From: Cognatazoarcus halotolerans
Lineage (GTDB): Bacteria; Pseudomonadota; Gammaproteobacteria; Burkholderiales; Rhodocyclaceae
Assembly (NCBI RefSeq): GCF_009800965.1
Contig: NZ_WUAF01000009.1
Location: 124,001 to 188,000 of the forward strand
Reading direction: 5' to 3'
DNA: 64,000 nucleotides
In this document: piece after piece, positions 1 through 12,147 of the stretch
How positions within the stretch are numbered: the stretch's first letter is position 1
Layout of the letters: the number at the start of each line of letters is the position of its first letter
Program-made: the position numbers and the translations under genes
The notes under the pieces: model-generated
What the model was told of the DNA's origin: nothing
Database searches by the model: none
What the model saw: the letters and a program-made list of their open reading frames with translations, nothing else

Positions 1-742
1 GCAAGACCCGCTGCAATACTGACCAATAGTCACTCAGCCGGCCGATGTCGATCCAGTTGAAAAAACGCTTCTGTGCAAAAAATGGCAGTTCCTTCTCGAC
101 CAGCAGCGGAAAAAGCTCGCTACCGATATCGAAGTTCCTGCCTGACGGAACGAGATCAAGCACCTGTGGCTCGAAAATATAAATCCCCGTGCTCGCCAGA
201 TTTGATCGGGCCTCCTCCGGGCTCGGCTTTTCCTGAAAGGATTGGATGCGCCCGCCGCTATCGGCCACCACCACGCCGTAGTTCTTGACCTGCTCGATCG
301 GCACCTCAAGCGTGATCACGCTTGCCAACGCTCCCTTGGCACGGTGCTCATCCAGTGCGGAGCGGATATCCAGATCGATGATCGCGTCACCGCAGATCAC
401 AAGAGTCGTTTCGTCGAAGAACCCCCCGAAATCCTGGATTTTCCGCATGCCACCTGCGGAGCCAAGCGGCTTGGGAACGATATCGCCATGATCTTTCACG
501 CCCTCATAGGAGTACCCGATCTCTACGCCCCAACGATGGCCATCGCCAAAATAGCTTTCAATCTTCCAGTGATTGAACGCGACGTTGATCATGATCTCGC
601 GAATTCCGAATCGTGCCAGATGCTCGATCAGGTACTCGAGCACAGGCTTGCCGAGAATCGGCACCATGGGTTTCGGAAGATCTTTCGTCAGCGGGCGCAC
701 CCGCGTTCCCTGGCCGGCCGCCAGAATCATCGCTTTTGCCAT
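1..742 (-). CDS. Sugar-phosphate nucleotidyltransferase, 3'-truncated by window edge
   Basis: The reverse strand from the ATG at 742 reads an NTP-transferase fold protein open to the window edge (about 247 residues seen). The N-terminus has the nucleotide-binding signature ILAAGQGTRVRPLT, followed by the KPMVPI lysine motif, a LVICGDAIIDLD metal-binding aspartate and the sugar-binding QEKP motif. These are hallmarks of enzymes that make NDP-sugars from NTP and a sugar 1-phosphate. Exact sugar and base specificity cannot be read; GDP-mannose/heptose-type or UDP-sugar pyrophosphorylase-like enzymes are both possible. It lies on the same strand as cysQ and UDP-glucose dehydrogenase, so a role in precursor supply for surface polysaccharide is a reasonable inference. 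The C-terminal end lies outside the window. Confidence 0.85.
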   Translation of the reverse strand, partial: MAKAMILAAGQGTRVRPLTKDLPKPMVPILGKPVLEYLIEHLARFGIREIMINVAFNHWKIESYFGDGHRWGVEIGYSYEGVKDHGDIVPKPLGSAGGMRKIQDFGGFFDETTLVICGDAIIDLDIRSALDEHRAKGALASVITLEVPIEQVKNYGVVVADSGGRIQSFQEKPSPEEARSNLASTGIYIFEPQVLDLVPSGRNFDIGSELFPLLVEKELPFFAQKRFFNWIDIGRLSDYWSVLQRVL

Positions 743-1011
743 ACATTTCCTTCCAGATACTCAGTTCGATCGCCGCGTGGATTGTCCGCGGGACGAATAC
801 ACCCGACAGCGGCCATCATAACGTGCTCTCACGCCATCATCATCGGGCCCGGCGGCTCGACGGACACGAGCGCCGCAATCTGTGTGGACGAGCCCTCGGA
901 ACACCGGTGTCACTTGCACCAGCCTCCTTGACCCGAGGCCCCGGGAACCGTCATGCATCTCGAGCACGCCGGATTGCTGTCTCGGAAACGAGGGGACCAC
1001 CAGGGTCGGAA

Positions 1012-1788
1012 TCACGCGTCCACCCCCCTGGCGACGAAGTGCGGATTCTCAAAGCCGGGTTTTCCGTAACGCATTACCGCGCCGTCGGCCTGAGTCAACC
1101 GTCCCCCCGCGGCGGCCAATACTGCATGACCTGCTGCAATATCCCACTCCATGGTGCGTCCAAGGCGAGGATAAAGATCCGCTTCGCCCGCGGCGATCAA
1201 GCAGATCTTGAGCGACGATCCCGCTCTTCTCACTTCCTTGATCACACGTCCGGCAAGGAAAGTCTCGAGAGCCACCTCATCCCCATGCGAGCGGCTGGCC
1301 ATCACTGTCAGTCCGTCAGCAGGTGGGGGACGGCACACGATCGGTCTGCGGCCAGCCTGATCCTCGATGAACGCACCTTGTCCCACCACGCCGGCAAACA
1401 ACAAGCCAAGCGCCGGCGCGAAGACGGTACCAAGTATCGGAGCCCCATCTTCAATCAAGGCGATATTTACGGTGAACTCGCCATTGCGCCGGATGAATTC
1501 CCTCGTACCGTCGAGCGGGTCGACGAGCCAGAAGCGCCCAGCGACTTCAGGAGCAGATCCCGCGGCGACGGCCTCCTCGGCGACCACGGGAATTCCGGGT
1601 ATGAGCGCCGAGAGCCTCGACACGATCAGATCTTCAGCCTTTTCGTCCGCCTCGGTCACGGGTGAAGCATCTCGCTTGCTCCAAGTGGAAAAGGCTGCGC
1701 CATAAATGATCATGATCAGATCACCCGCGGCGCGCACCACGGGAAGTATCTTTTCCAGAACATCAATCCGAGCAAGATGTTCGGTCAC
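1012..1788 (-). CDS. cysQ: 3'(2'),5'-bisphosphate nucleotidase CysQ (inositol monophosphatase family)
   Basis: About 258 residues. It carries the Li-sensitive phosphatase metal site: the VVAEEA glutamates and the LVDPLDGTREFI motif, whose REFI extension is typical of CysQ rather than SuhB. A second metal aspartate lies in the MEWDIAAGHAVL motif near the C-terminus. CysQ removes the 3'-phosphate from PAP (and PAPS) during sulfate assimilation in the cytoplasm. I chose the GTG at 1788 because a GAGG sits about 10 bases before it; TTG at 1809 and GTG at 1797 are in-frame alternatives. The 269 bases between this gene and the next contain only an unconvincing 84-codon frame. Confidence 0.85.
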   Translation of the reverse strand: MTEHLARIDVLEKILPVVRAAGDLIMIIYGAAFSTWSKRDASPVTEADEKAEDLIVSRLSALIPGIPVVAEEAVAAGSAPEVAGRFWLVDPLDGTREFIRRNGEFTVNIALIEDGAPILGTVFAPALGLLFAGVVGQGAFIEDQAGRRPIVCRPPPADGLTVMASRSHGDEVALETFLAGRVIKEVRRAGSSLKICLIAAGEADLYPRLGRTMEWDIAAGHAVLAAAGGRLTQADGAVMRYGKPGFENPHFVARGVDA

Positions 1789-2082
1789 GAGAATCACGCC
1801 TCGACACAAGGGATCAAGCGCGGCATCTGTACGCCACCTGACAAGTATCCATCTTGTTGCAACCGCTTCGCGACCGTCTCCCCAAGCCTAGGTTCGTGGT
1901 CGACCTGTTGGCGCCGATGCGCCACTCAAGATGGTCCATCTCCAACCGGAACAGCCACCTCAACGCGGTCACCGGGCAACACGTGCCAGGCAGCAGGAGC
2001 AACCTCGGCGCCACAACCAGAACGGGCGAAGCCGCTGCGGCAGCGGCGAGCGCCCGGAAGCCGACAGCGTCGGCTCGGACAA

Positions 2083-3405
2083 CTAACCCCGCCCGATCCC
2101 GAAATACTCGATGCCCGCTGTTTTCATGACTGCGGGGTCATACATGTTGCGGCCGTCGAACACCACCGGCTGCTTCAGCCGCGCCTTGATGGACTCGAAG
2201 TCGGGGCTGCGAAACTCCTTCCATTCGGTCACGATCACCAGTGCGTCGGCGCCTTCGAGCGCGCTCTTGGGACGCCCCGCATAGCTCAGGCCCGGCTCGT
2301 CACCAAAAATCCGCTCGGATTCCTGCATCGCCACCGGATCATAGGCCGACACCGTCGCGCCACGCCGGATCAGCTCCTTGATGATCACGCGCGACGGGGC
2401 ATCGCGCATGTCGTCGGTATTGGGCTTGAAAGCCAGGCCCCACAGGGCGAAACGCATGCCGGCGAGATCCTTGCCGAAGCGTTTCTCGATCTTTTCGAGC
2501 AGCACGTGCTTCTGGGCATCGTTGGCCTCTTCCACGGCGGTCAGCACCCTGAGCGTGTGCCCGTTCTCCTGACCTGTCTTGATGAGCGCCTTCACATCCT
2601 TGGGAAAACACGAACCGCCATAGCCGCAACCCGCGTACAGGAAGTGCCAGCCGATGCGCGGGTCCGATCCGATCCCCTGGCGGACCAGTTCGATGTCGGC
2701 GCCCATCGTCTCGGCCAGATTGGCCAGCTCGTTCATGAAGCTGATGCGGGTAGCGAGCATTGCATTGGCCGCATACTTGGTCAGTTCGGCGCTCTTCACG
2801 TCCATGAACACCAGCTTGTCGTGGTTGCGCTGGAATGGCGCGTAGAGCTGGCGCATGAGTTCGATCGCCTGCGGATCCTCCGCCCCCACCACGATGCGGT
2901 CGGGCCGCATGAAATCATCGACCGCCGCGCCTTCCTTGAGAAACTCTGGGTTGGAGACCACGCTGAAAGTGAGGCTGGAGCCGCGCTTGGCCAACTCGTC
3001 CGTCAGCGCGGCATGCACCTTGTCGCCAGTGCCGACCGGTACGGTCGATTTGTCCACGACCACCCGGTAACCGTCCATGTATTTGCCGATATTGCGTGCA
3101 GCGGCAAGCACATACTGAAGGTCGGCAGAGCCATCCTCGTCGGGCGGGGTGCCTACCGCAATGAACTGGATGGTTCCGTGCCGGGCCGCCTGAGCGACAT
3201 CGGTGGTGAAGGACAGACGCCCGGCCTCGACGTTGCGTCGGACCACCTCGAGCAGACCCGGCTCGTGGATCGGAATACCGCCGTCCTCGAGAATCTTGAT
3301 CTTGGCCGGATCCACGTCGAGACACAGCACATCGTTGCCCACATCCGCCAGGCAGGCGCCCGACACCAGCCCCACATAACCGGTACCGATCACGGTGATT
3401 TTCAT
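2083..3405 (-). CDS. ugd: UDP-glucose 6-dehydrogenase
   Basis: About 440 residues. The protein starts with [13 protein letters not shown], the Rossmann NAD-binding motif, so I prefer the ATG at 3405 to the in-frame start eight codons upstream. The catalytic cysteine lies in [10 protein letters not shown], and the [13 protein letters not shown] context and C-terminal UDP-binding domain ([16 protein letters not shown]) match the family over its full length. The enzyme oxidises UDP-glucose to UDP-glucuronate with two NAD+, supplying uronic acids for exopolysaccharide or LPS. It is on the strand of the truncated nucleotidyltransferase and cysQ, with 272-294 base gaps, so co-transcription is uncertain. 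Confidence 0.95.
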   Translation of the reverse strand: MKITVIGTGYVGLVSGACLADVGNDVLCLDVDPAKIKILEDGGIPIHEPGLLEVVRRNVEAGRLSFTTDVAQAARHGTIQFIAVGTPPDEDGSADLQYVLAAARNIGKYMDGYRVVVDKSTVPVGTGDKVHAALTDELAKRGSSLTFSVVSNPEFLKEGAAVDDFMRPDRIVVGAEDPQAIELMRQLYAPFQRNHDKLVFMDVKSAELTKYAANAMLATRISFMNELANLAETMGADIELVRQGIGSDPRIGWHFLYAGCGYGGSCFPKDVKALIKTGQENGHTLRVLTAVEEANDAQKHVLLEKIEKRFGKDLAGMRFALWGLAFKPNTDDMRDAPSRVIIKELIRRGATVSAYDPVAMQESERIFGDEPGLSYAGRPKSALEGADALVIVTEWKEFRSPDFESIKARLKQPVVFDGRNMYDPAVMKTAGIEYFGIGRG

Positions 3406-3607
3406 GACGACTCCAATCGACAAATTCACAAGCCGGGGCGCAGGTTATACCAAATCCGACATACCGCAAGTAAGAGTCTCTCGCCGATGCGCTCCAGCGA
3501 CATCGGTTGATTCTGTGCCCAAGGTCTTGTCGAAGCCAAGCGCGGACCCCGGATTCATTCATCGTGTCGCCCAAAATCAGGGCAAGAGAAAAATGCTCAG
3601 TTCCAGC

Positions 3608-3624
3608 GGAGGCCTCACGCCTCC
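3608..3624 (-). terminator. Short hairpin after the ABC exporter gene (weak terminator candidate)
   Basis: A six-base-pair inverted repeat (GGAGGC / GCCTCC) with a five-base loop lies 53 bases past the stop of the exporter gene on the minus strand. No T-run follows directly, so intrinsic termination is only possible. Confidence 0.3.
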
Positions 3625-3633
3625 ACCCACACC

Positions 3634-3653
3634 TTATTCACAACTTATCCACC
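3634..3653 (+). other. Two tandem DnaA-box-like 9-mers
   Basis: TTATTCACA at 3634-3642 fits the consensus TTATNCACA exactly. TTATCCACC at 3645-3653 differs by one base and follows two bases later in the same orientation. The pair lies in the intergenic space between the ABC exporter and ugd. Nothing else suggests a replication origin here. Confidence 0.35.
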
Positions 3654-3676
3654 AGATCCTGTAGGCAACGGTTCGC

Positions 3677-7537
<3,861 letters not shown>

Positions 7538-7541
<4 letters not shown>

Positions 7542-7843
7542 GCACGGCACCAGAAAAACGCCCGGCCGGCGAGCAGCGCGAGGCCCTCAGCGACGCGGTG
7601 CGCAAGGACGTCACGCGCATCGAAAAGGGGGAGCGCGAGCGCCGCAGCATGCTCGGCTACACCGTCTTCATGGGCACCATCGCGGGCCTGTTCGTGCTGC
7701 CGGTGGTGGGCGGCGCGTACCTGGGCCGCTGGCTGGACTCAATGGCGAGCGGCTACTCGGTGCGCTGGACGGTGAGCCTGATCCTGCTCGGCGTGCTCAT
7801 CGGTGCGGTGAACGTCTATCGCTATCTGGAGGATCATCAGTGA
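7538..7843 (+). CDS. atpQ: N-ATPase accessory membrane protein AtpQ (AtpI-like)
   Basis: 101 residues. A charged N-terminal ~40 residues precede two membrane helices, the first running through GTIAGLFVLPVVGGAYLGRW and the second through SLILLGVLIGAVNVYRYLED. The GxxxGxxLD pattern is that of the ATPase gene1/AtpI family. In N-ATPase operons AtpQ, with AtpR, is thought to help c-ring assembly or Mg/Ca uptake; here it stands without AtpR. ATGA overlap with atpC at its start. Confidence 0.85.
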
Positions 7844-7917
7844 GCAGTCCGCACGATCAATCCGGGGCCGGCGGCCAAGCTGCGGAAACGCGCGGCGGAA
7901 ACCGACATGGACACTGA
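7840..7917 (+). pseudogene. atpR: Putative remnant of atpR (25 codons from GTG)
   Basis: In N-ATPase operons a ~100-residue membrane protein, AtpR, is encoded between atpQ and atpB. Here only 63 bases separate atpQ and atpB. A GTG at 7840 overlaps the atpQ stop as GTGA, like the other coupled starts in this operon. It opens a frame of 25 codons with no hydrophobic segment, ending 11 bases inside atpB. I read this as a deletion remnant that keeps the original start. It could also be a non-coding linker. The absence of AtpR is seen; the deletion history is inferred. Confidence 0.4.
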
Positions 7918-8596
7918 ATCGATCATCTTCACCATCGGCCCGCTGGCCATCACCCGGCCGGTGGTCACCACCTGGGCAGTGATGCTCGGGCTGACGCTCC
8001 TGTGCGCCCTCGCCACACGGCGCCTCGCGCTAGATCCCGGCCGACTGCAGACCGTGCTGGAAGGCGTGGTGAGCGCCATCCACACCGCCATCGAGGAGGC
8101 CTTGCCGGGCTACGGCGAGCGGCTGCTGCCCTTCGTCGGCAGCCTGTGGATCTTCATTGCGATTGCCAACCTGGTCGGCATCCTGCCCGGTGCAGCCTCA
8201 CCCACTGGCGATCTTTCGACCACCGCCGCGCTGGCCATCCTGGTGTTCCTGTCGGTGCACTGGTTCGGGATCCACAGCGAGGGGCTGACGGCCTATCTGC
8301 GCCACTACGCACAGCCCAGCCCGGTCATGATTCCCTTCCACATCATCAGCGAGATCTCGCGCACCGTGGCGCTGGCGGTACGGCTGTTCGGCAACGTGAT
8401 GAGCCTCGAGACCGCGGCCATTCTGGTGCTGCTGGTGGCCGGCTTCCTTGTCCCGGTGCCGGTGCTGGCACTTCATATCGTCGAGGCGCTGGTGCAGGCC
8501 TACATTTTCGGCATGCTGGCGCTGGTGTATATCTCCGGCGGCATCCAGTCGCGCCAGAACCGTTCTTCCCGCAATGAGGCAGGAGCTTCTTCATGA
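7907..8596 (+). CDS. atpB: N-type ATPase subunit a
   Basis: 229 residues, hydrophobic, with five or six membrane helices. It carries the essential stator arginine in VALAVRLFGNVMS and the family glutamine in helix 5 (VEALVQAYIFGML). A long loop LPGAASPTGDLSTTAALA and an amphipathic HSEGLTAYLRHY segment match the a-subunit pattern. It forms the ion half-channels next to the c-ring. The start ATG lies 63 bases after the atpQ stop, and the stop overlaps atpE by ATGA. Confidence 0.95.
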   Translation: MDTESIIFTIGPLAITRPVVTTWAVMLGLTLLCALATRRLALDPGRLQTVLEGVVSAIHTAIEEALPGYGERLLPFVGSLWIFIAIANLVGILPGAASPTGDLSTTAALAILVFLSVHWFGIHSEGLTAYLRHYAQPSPVMIPFHIISEISRTVALAVRLFGNVMSLETAAILVLLVAGFLVPVPVLALHIVEALVQAYIFGMLALVYISGGIQSRQNRSSRNEAGASS

Positions 8597-8859
8597 AAGA
8601 CATGACCTTCTTCACCACGCTGTCCACGGTCGGCGCACTGTTCGCGATCGCGCTCGGGGTGTTCTTCCCGGCCATGGCGATGGGCAAGGCGATCAGCCAG
8701 GCGCTGGATGCCATCGCCCGCCAGCCAGAAGCCGAGAAGTCGATCTCGCGACTGCTCTTCATCGGCCTGGCGATGATCGAATCGCTCGCCATCTATGTGC
8801 TGGTTGTGGTGCTGATCGTGCTGTTCCGCAACCCGCTGCTCGAATACATGCTCAAGTAA
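8593..8859 (+). CDS. atpE: N-type ATPase subunit c
   Basis: 88 residues, two membrane helices joined by the polar loop ARQPEAE. The ion-binding carboxylate is the E of GLAMIESLAIY in helix 2. Against the Na+-binding c subunit of Ilyobacter tartaricus, E65, S66 and Y70 are conserved, but Q32 aligns with M and T67 with L. The glycine-rich GxGxGxG run of helix 1 is replaced by GVFFPAMAMG. So the Na+ site is incomplete and H+ coupling is at least as likely. The gene overlaps atpB by ATGA and is followed 12 bases later by atpF. Confidence 0.95.
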   Translation: MKDMTFFTTLSTVGALFAIALGVFFPAMAMGKAISQALDAIARQPEAEKSISRLLFIGLAMIESLAIYVLVVVLIVLFRNPLLEYMLK

Positions 8860-8871
8860 GGACGCCCGACC

Positions 8872-9621
8872 ATGCAACTGGACTGGACCACTTTCCTGCT
8901 CCAGATCGTCAACTTCGTGGTGCTGGTGTGGCTGCTCAAACGCTTCCTCTACCGACCCGTCATGGACGTGATTGCGCGCCGCCGCGAAGGCATCGAGAAG
9001 GCCTTGAGCGACGCCCGGGAGGCCGAGGCCCACGCCGAATCGCTGCGCCAGGACTACGAGCGCAAGCTCGCCGAGCAGGATCGCGCGCATGCCGTCGAGA
9101 TGTCGCGCCTCGGCGACGAGATCGCCACCGAACGCGTCCGGCGCATGGCGAAGCTCGAGGCCGAGCTCGCCTGCGAACGCGAGCGTCATGCCGCGCTGGC
9201 CGACAAACAGGTCACCGAGGCGGCCCGCAAGGCCGGCGACGAGGCACGCGAGGCGGCGCTGGGCTTCGTCTCGCGGCTGCTCGGCCGCCTCTCGGGTCCG
9301 GAGCTCGACCGCCGCCTGGTCGACATGTTTGTCGCCGATCTCGCCGACCTCGCAGCCGACCAGCTCGCCGCACTGCGCGAGGCGGCCGGCGCGCCCGACG
9401 CCTCGCTGCAGCTCAGCCTGGCCCGCCCGCTGGCCGCGGCAGACCAGTCCCGCCTCGAAGCGGCGCTCGCCGCCACGCTGGGGCGCGAGTTGCCGCTCTC
9501 GGTGACGCTCGACGAAAGCCTCAAGGCCGGACTGCGCGTCGGCATTGGGCCCTGGCTGCTAGCCGCCGACCTGGCCGACGAGCTGGCCTTCTTCCGTTCC
9601 GGGGCGCGCCGTGGCTGCTGA
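8872..9621 (+). CDS. atpF: N-type ATPase fused subunit b/delta
   Basis: 249 residues. One N-terminal membrane helix ([20 protein letters not shown]) is followed by a long, charged coiled coil (~residues 30-135) like subunit b. The C-terminal ~100 residues, containing [20 protein letters not shown] and the ending [19 protein letters not shown], resemble the C-terminal part of the delta/OSCP stalk subunit. No separate atpH is present. N-ATPases are known for this b-delta arrangement. The protein is the peripheral stalk linking Fo to the alpha/beta ring. The last bases overlap the GTG start of atpA. Confidence 0.9.
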   Translation: MQLDWTTFLLQIVNFVVLVWLLKRFLYRPVMDVIARRREGIEKALSDAREAEAHAESLRQDYERKLAEQDRAHAVEMSRLGDEIATERVRRMAKLEAELACERERHAALADKQVTEAARKAGDEAREAALGFVSRLLGRLSGPELDRRLVDMFVADLADLAADQLAALREAAGAPDASLQLSLARPLAAADQSRLEAALAATLGRELPLSVTLDESLKAGLRVGIGPWLLAADLADELAFFRSGARRGC

Positions 9622-11104
9622 ACCCTCCGCGCCGCCCGCCGTCGTCGTCGCGACCGAGTATCAACCTCGGCTGCGCGTCATCGAGCGCGGCCGGGTCAGC
9701 TCGGTGGGCGACGGCGTAGTGTGGATCGAGGGCCTGCCCTCGGCGCGCATGGACGGCATCGTCAAACTCTCCGACGGCAGCGCCGCGCTGGTCTTTCACC
9801 TGGCCCCCGGGCGGCTCGGCGCGATCCTGCTCAACGCCACCTCGGCGCTCATGGCAGGCGGCGAGGCACGGCTCTCCGACGAGATCCTCACCATTCCCAC
9901 CGGCGAAGCACTGCTCGGTCGCGTCCTCGACCCGCTCGGCGCACCGCTGGACGGCTTGCCGCCGCCGCAGTGCAATGGCCGCCGCCCGGTGGATGGCGGA
10001 TCGCCCGCCATCGTGGCCCGCGACTTCGTCGACCGGCCGCTTTATACCGGCAGCAAGGTGGTCGACACCCTTATCCCGATCGGCCGCGGCCAGCGCCAGC
10101 TGCTGATCGGCGACAACGGCAGCGGTAAGAGCGCCCTGGCGCTCGACGCGATCATCGGCCAGCGCGACCAGAACGTGCGCTGCCTGTATGTGCTCATCGG
10201 CCAGAAGCGCTCGTCAGTGGTGCAGACCATCGAGACCTTGCGCAGCCACGGCGCGCTGGCATGGACCACGGTCGTGGTGGCGGAGGCCACCGCCAGCGCC
10301 GGCATCAAGTACCTCGCCCCGTTCGCCGGTTGCGCTATCGCCGAAGACTGGATGCACGCCGGCCACGACACCCTGATCGTCTATGACGACCTCACCACCC
10401 ATGCGCGCGCCTACCGCGAACTTTCCCTGCTGCTGCGCCGCCCGCCCGGCCGGGAGGCCTATCCGGCCGACATCTTCTACCTCCATGCCCGGCTGCTCGA
10501 GCGCTCCACCCGGCTCGCCGTGGCGGGTGGTGGCGGCAGCATGACCGCGCTGCCGATCGCCGAAACCGAACAGGGCGAGATCGCCGCCTACATCCCGACC
10601 AACCTGATCTCGATCACCGACGGGCAAATCCATTTCGACACCGCGCTGTTCGCCCGTGGCGTGCTGCCCGCCATCGACATCACCCGCTCAGTCTCGCGCA
10701 TCGGCGGCAAGGCACAGCACGAGGCGATCAAGCGCGAAGCCGGCCGCATGAAGCTCGACTACCTGCAGTTCCTGGAACTCGAAGTGTTCACCCGCTTCGG
10801 TGCCAAACTCGAGGCCTCGATGGAAGCGCGCATCCGCCGTGGCCGGCTGCTCAGGGAAATCCTCGGCCAGGACCGGCTCGACCCGCACAGCCCGGCCGAC
10901 CAGCTCGCATGGCTGATCGCCTGCAACGAAAACCTGCTCGACGGTCTCGCAGGCGACGCCCTCGCCGTTGCGCTGCGGCACTTGCGCGAGGGGGCGACCA
11001 CCACGACGCTGACGCTCGACAGCCCGCGCGACCAGTGGCTCTCGTCGGTGCAACACTGGCTGGCCGCCTGCCAGACGCCGACCGAAACGCTCGCAGCCTC
11101 ATGA
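9611..11104 (+). CDS. atpA: N-type ATPase subunit alpha
   Basis: 497 residues from a GTG that overlaps the end of atpF. The P-loop is [10 protein letters not shown] (GDRQTGKT in standard alpha subunits). The regulatory VYDDLTTHA and the arginine finger in [11 protein letters not shown] are present, as is the C-terminal helical domain with [13 protein letters not shown]. It forms the non-catalytic nucleotide sites of the hexamer. The stop overlaps atpG by ATGA. Confidence 0.95.
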   Translation: MAAEPSAPPAVVVATEYQPRLRVIERGRVSSVGDGVVWIEGLPSARMDGIVKLSDGSAALVFHLAPGRLGAILLNATSALMAGGEARLSDEILTIPTGEALLGRVLDPLGAPLDGLPPPQCNGRRPVDGGSPAIVARDFVDRPLYTGSKVVDTLIPIGRGQRQLLIGDNGSGKSALALDAIIGQRDQNVRCLYVLIGQKRSSVVQTIETLRSHGALAWTTVVVAEATASAGIKYLAPFAGCAIAEDWMHAGHDTLIVYDDLTTHARAYRELSLLLRRPPGREAYPADIFYLHARLLERSTRLAVAGGGGSMTALPIAETEQGEIAAYIPTNLISITDGQIHFDTALFARGVLPAIDITRSVSRIGGKAQHEAIKREAGRMKLDYLQFLELEVFTRFGAKLEASMEARIRRGRLLREILGQDRLDPHSPADQLAWLIACNENLLDGLAGDALAVALRHLREGATTTTLTLDSPRDQWLSSVQHWLAACQTPTETLAAS

Positions 11105-11961
11105 GCAAGCGCCGCGAACTGCAGGAGCACAGCGACAGCCTTGCCGACATCGGCGAACTGCTCGGCGCGATGAAAAACCTCGCGCTGGTCGAGAGCCGCC
11201 GCATCGCCACTTTCATCGACGCCCAGCGTGCCGCTGCCAGCATCGTCGAGCGCACGCTCTCCGACTTTGTCTCCGACTACGCCGGCCACATCGTCCCGAC
11301 GGAACACCGCGGGGAAGTGCTGTGCGTCATCGGCTCGGAGCGCGGCTTCTGCGGCGATCTCAATCAACGGCTCGCCTGCGCTGCGGAGGAGATCCATTCG
11401 GGCGGCAGACCGGTCGAGGTCGGCGAAGCGGATACCGACCGACGCATCGTCCTCGTCGGCAACCGACTCGCCGATGCCTGGCGCGGAGAGGCTGCAGCGA
11501 AGATTCCCGGCGCAGGTTTTGCCGACGAAGTACAGAACATCCTCGCCGACCTCGTCGCCACCCTGACCCCGCTGCTACGGGCCACGCCCCACGCCGGTCC
11601 GCCGGCATTGAGCCTGCTCTACTTCAACGACTCGGGACCTGTTCATCAGGCCATGCTGCCGGCGCCAATGCCGCCCCACGCAGGGGCGCGACGCAGCCAT
11701 CCCATCCAGATCAACCTCGCCCCCCAACTACTGCATGTGGCGCTGATCGACCAGTTTCTCCAGACGGCCCTCGGCTGCGCCCTTTACGATGCCCTGCTGC
11801 ACGAGAACCAGCTCCGCCTCGAACACATGGAACAGGCTCGCCACCGCATCGACGAACAGCTCGAAGACCTCTCCCGCCGAGCCAATCGCGCGCGCCAGGA
11901 GGAGATCACCGAGGAGATCGAGGTCATCCTGCTCTCGAGCATCGCGGCCGAGAACGGCTGA
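11101..11961 (+). CDS. atpG: N-type ATPase subunit gamma
   Basis: 286 residues, beginning ATG at the ATGA overlap with atpA. Two long helices at the ends (N-terminal [32 protein letters not shown]-terminal ending [16 protein letters not shown]) flank a Rossmann-like centre with [13 protein letters not shown], the gamma signature. The terminal TEEIxxI pattern matches the rotor shaft that inserts in the alpha/beta ring. It is the last gene of the operon; no intrinsic terminator is evident in the 186 bases that follow. Confidence 0.9.
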   Translation: MSKRRELQEHSDSLADIGELLGAMKNLALVESRRIATFIDAQRAAASIVERTLSDFVSDYAGHIVPTEHRGEVLCVIGSERGFCGDLNQRLACAAEEIHSGGRPVEVGEADTDRRIVLVGNRLADAWRGEAAAKIPGAGFADEVQNILADLVATLTPLLRATPHAGPPALSLLYFNDSGPVHQAMLPAPMPPHAGARRSHPIQINLAPQLLHVALIDQFLQTALGCALYDALLHENQLRLEHMEQARHRIDEQLEDLSRRANRARQEEITEEIEVILLSSIAAENG

Positions 11962-12147
11962 AGACACCCCTCCCCGCACGAAGGTCGGAAAGGAGTCGGA
12001 GCGCCACAGGGGCCTGGAGGACGTCCAGCTGCGGCATCACCGGATGCCACGCCGATTTCTGCACCCCGTCGGGCGCATCCTCCCCCGTAGCGACAGCGCC
12101 CTACCGTTCAAGTACGCCGCCGATGTGTCGTTATCAGGCGGATATCG

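Noticed and set aside
761-1015. 84-codon minus-strand frame whose GTG overlaps the cysQ stop
   Set aside because: The overlap is suggestive, but the sequence is Arg/Gly/Val-rich without recognisable fold or family, and a frame this long arises easily in GC-rich DNA.
2031-2047. 17-base near-palindrome GCCGCTGC-G-GCAGCGGC downstream of ugd
   Set aside because: The one-base loop cannot form the full stem as a hairpin, there is no T-run, and GC-rich palindromes of this size are expected by chance.
3436-3452. Possible sigma-54 site before ugd (TTGGTATAACCTGCGCC on the minus strand)
   Set aside because: The -24 half is acceptable and spacing fits, but the -12 half is GCGC rather than TTGC.
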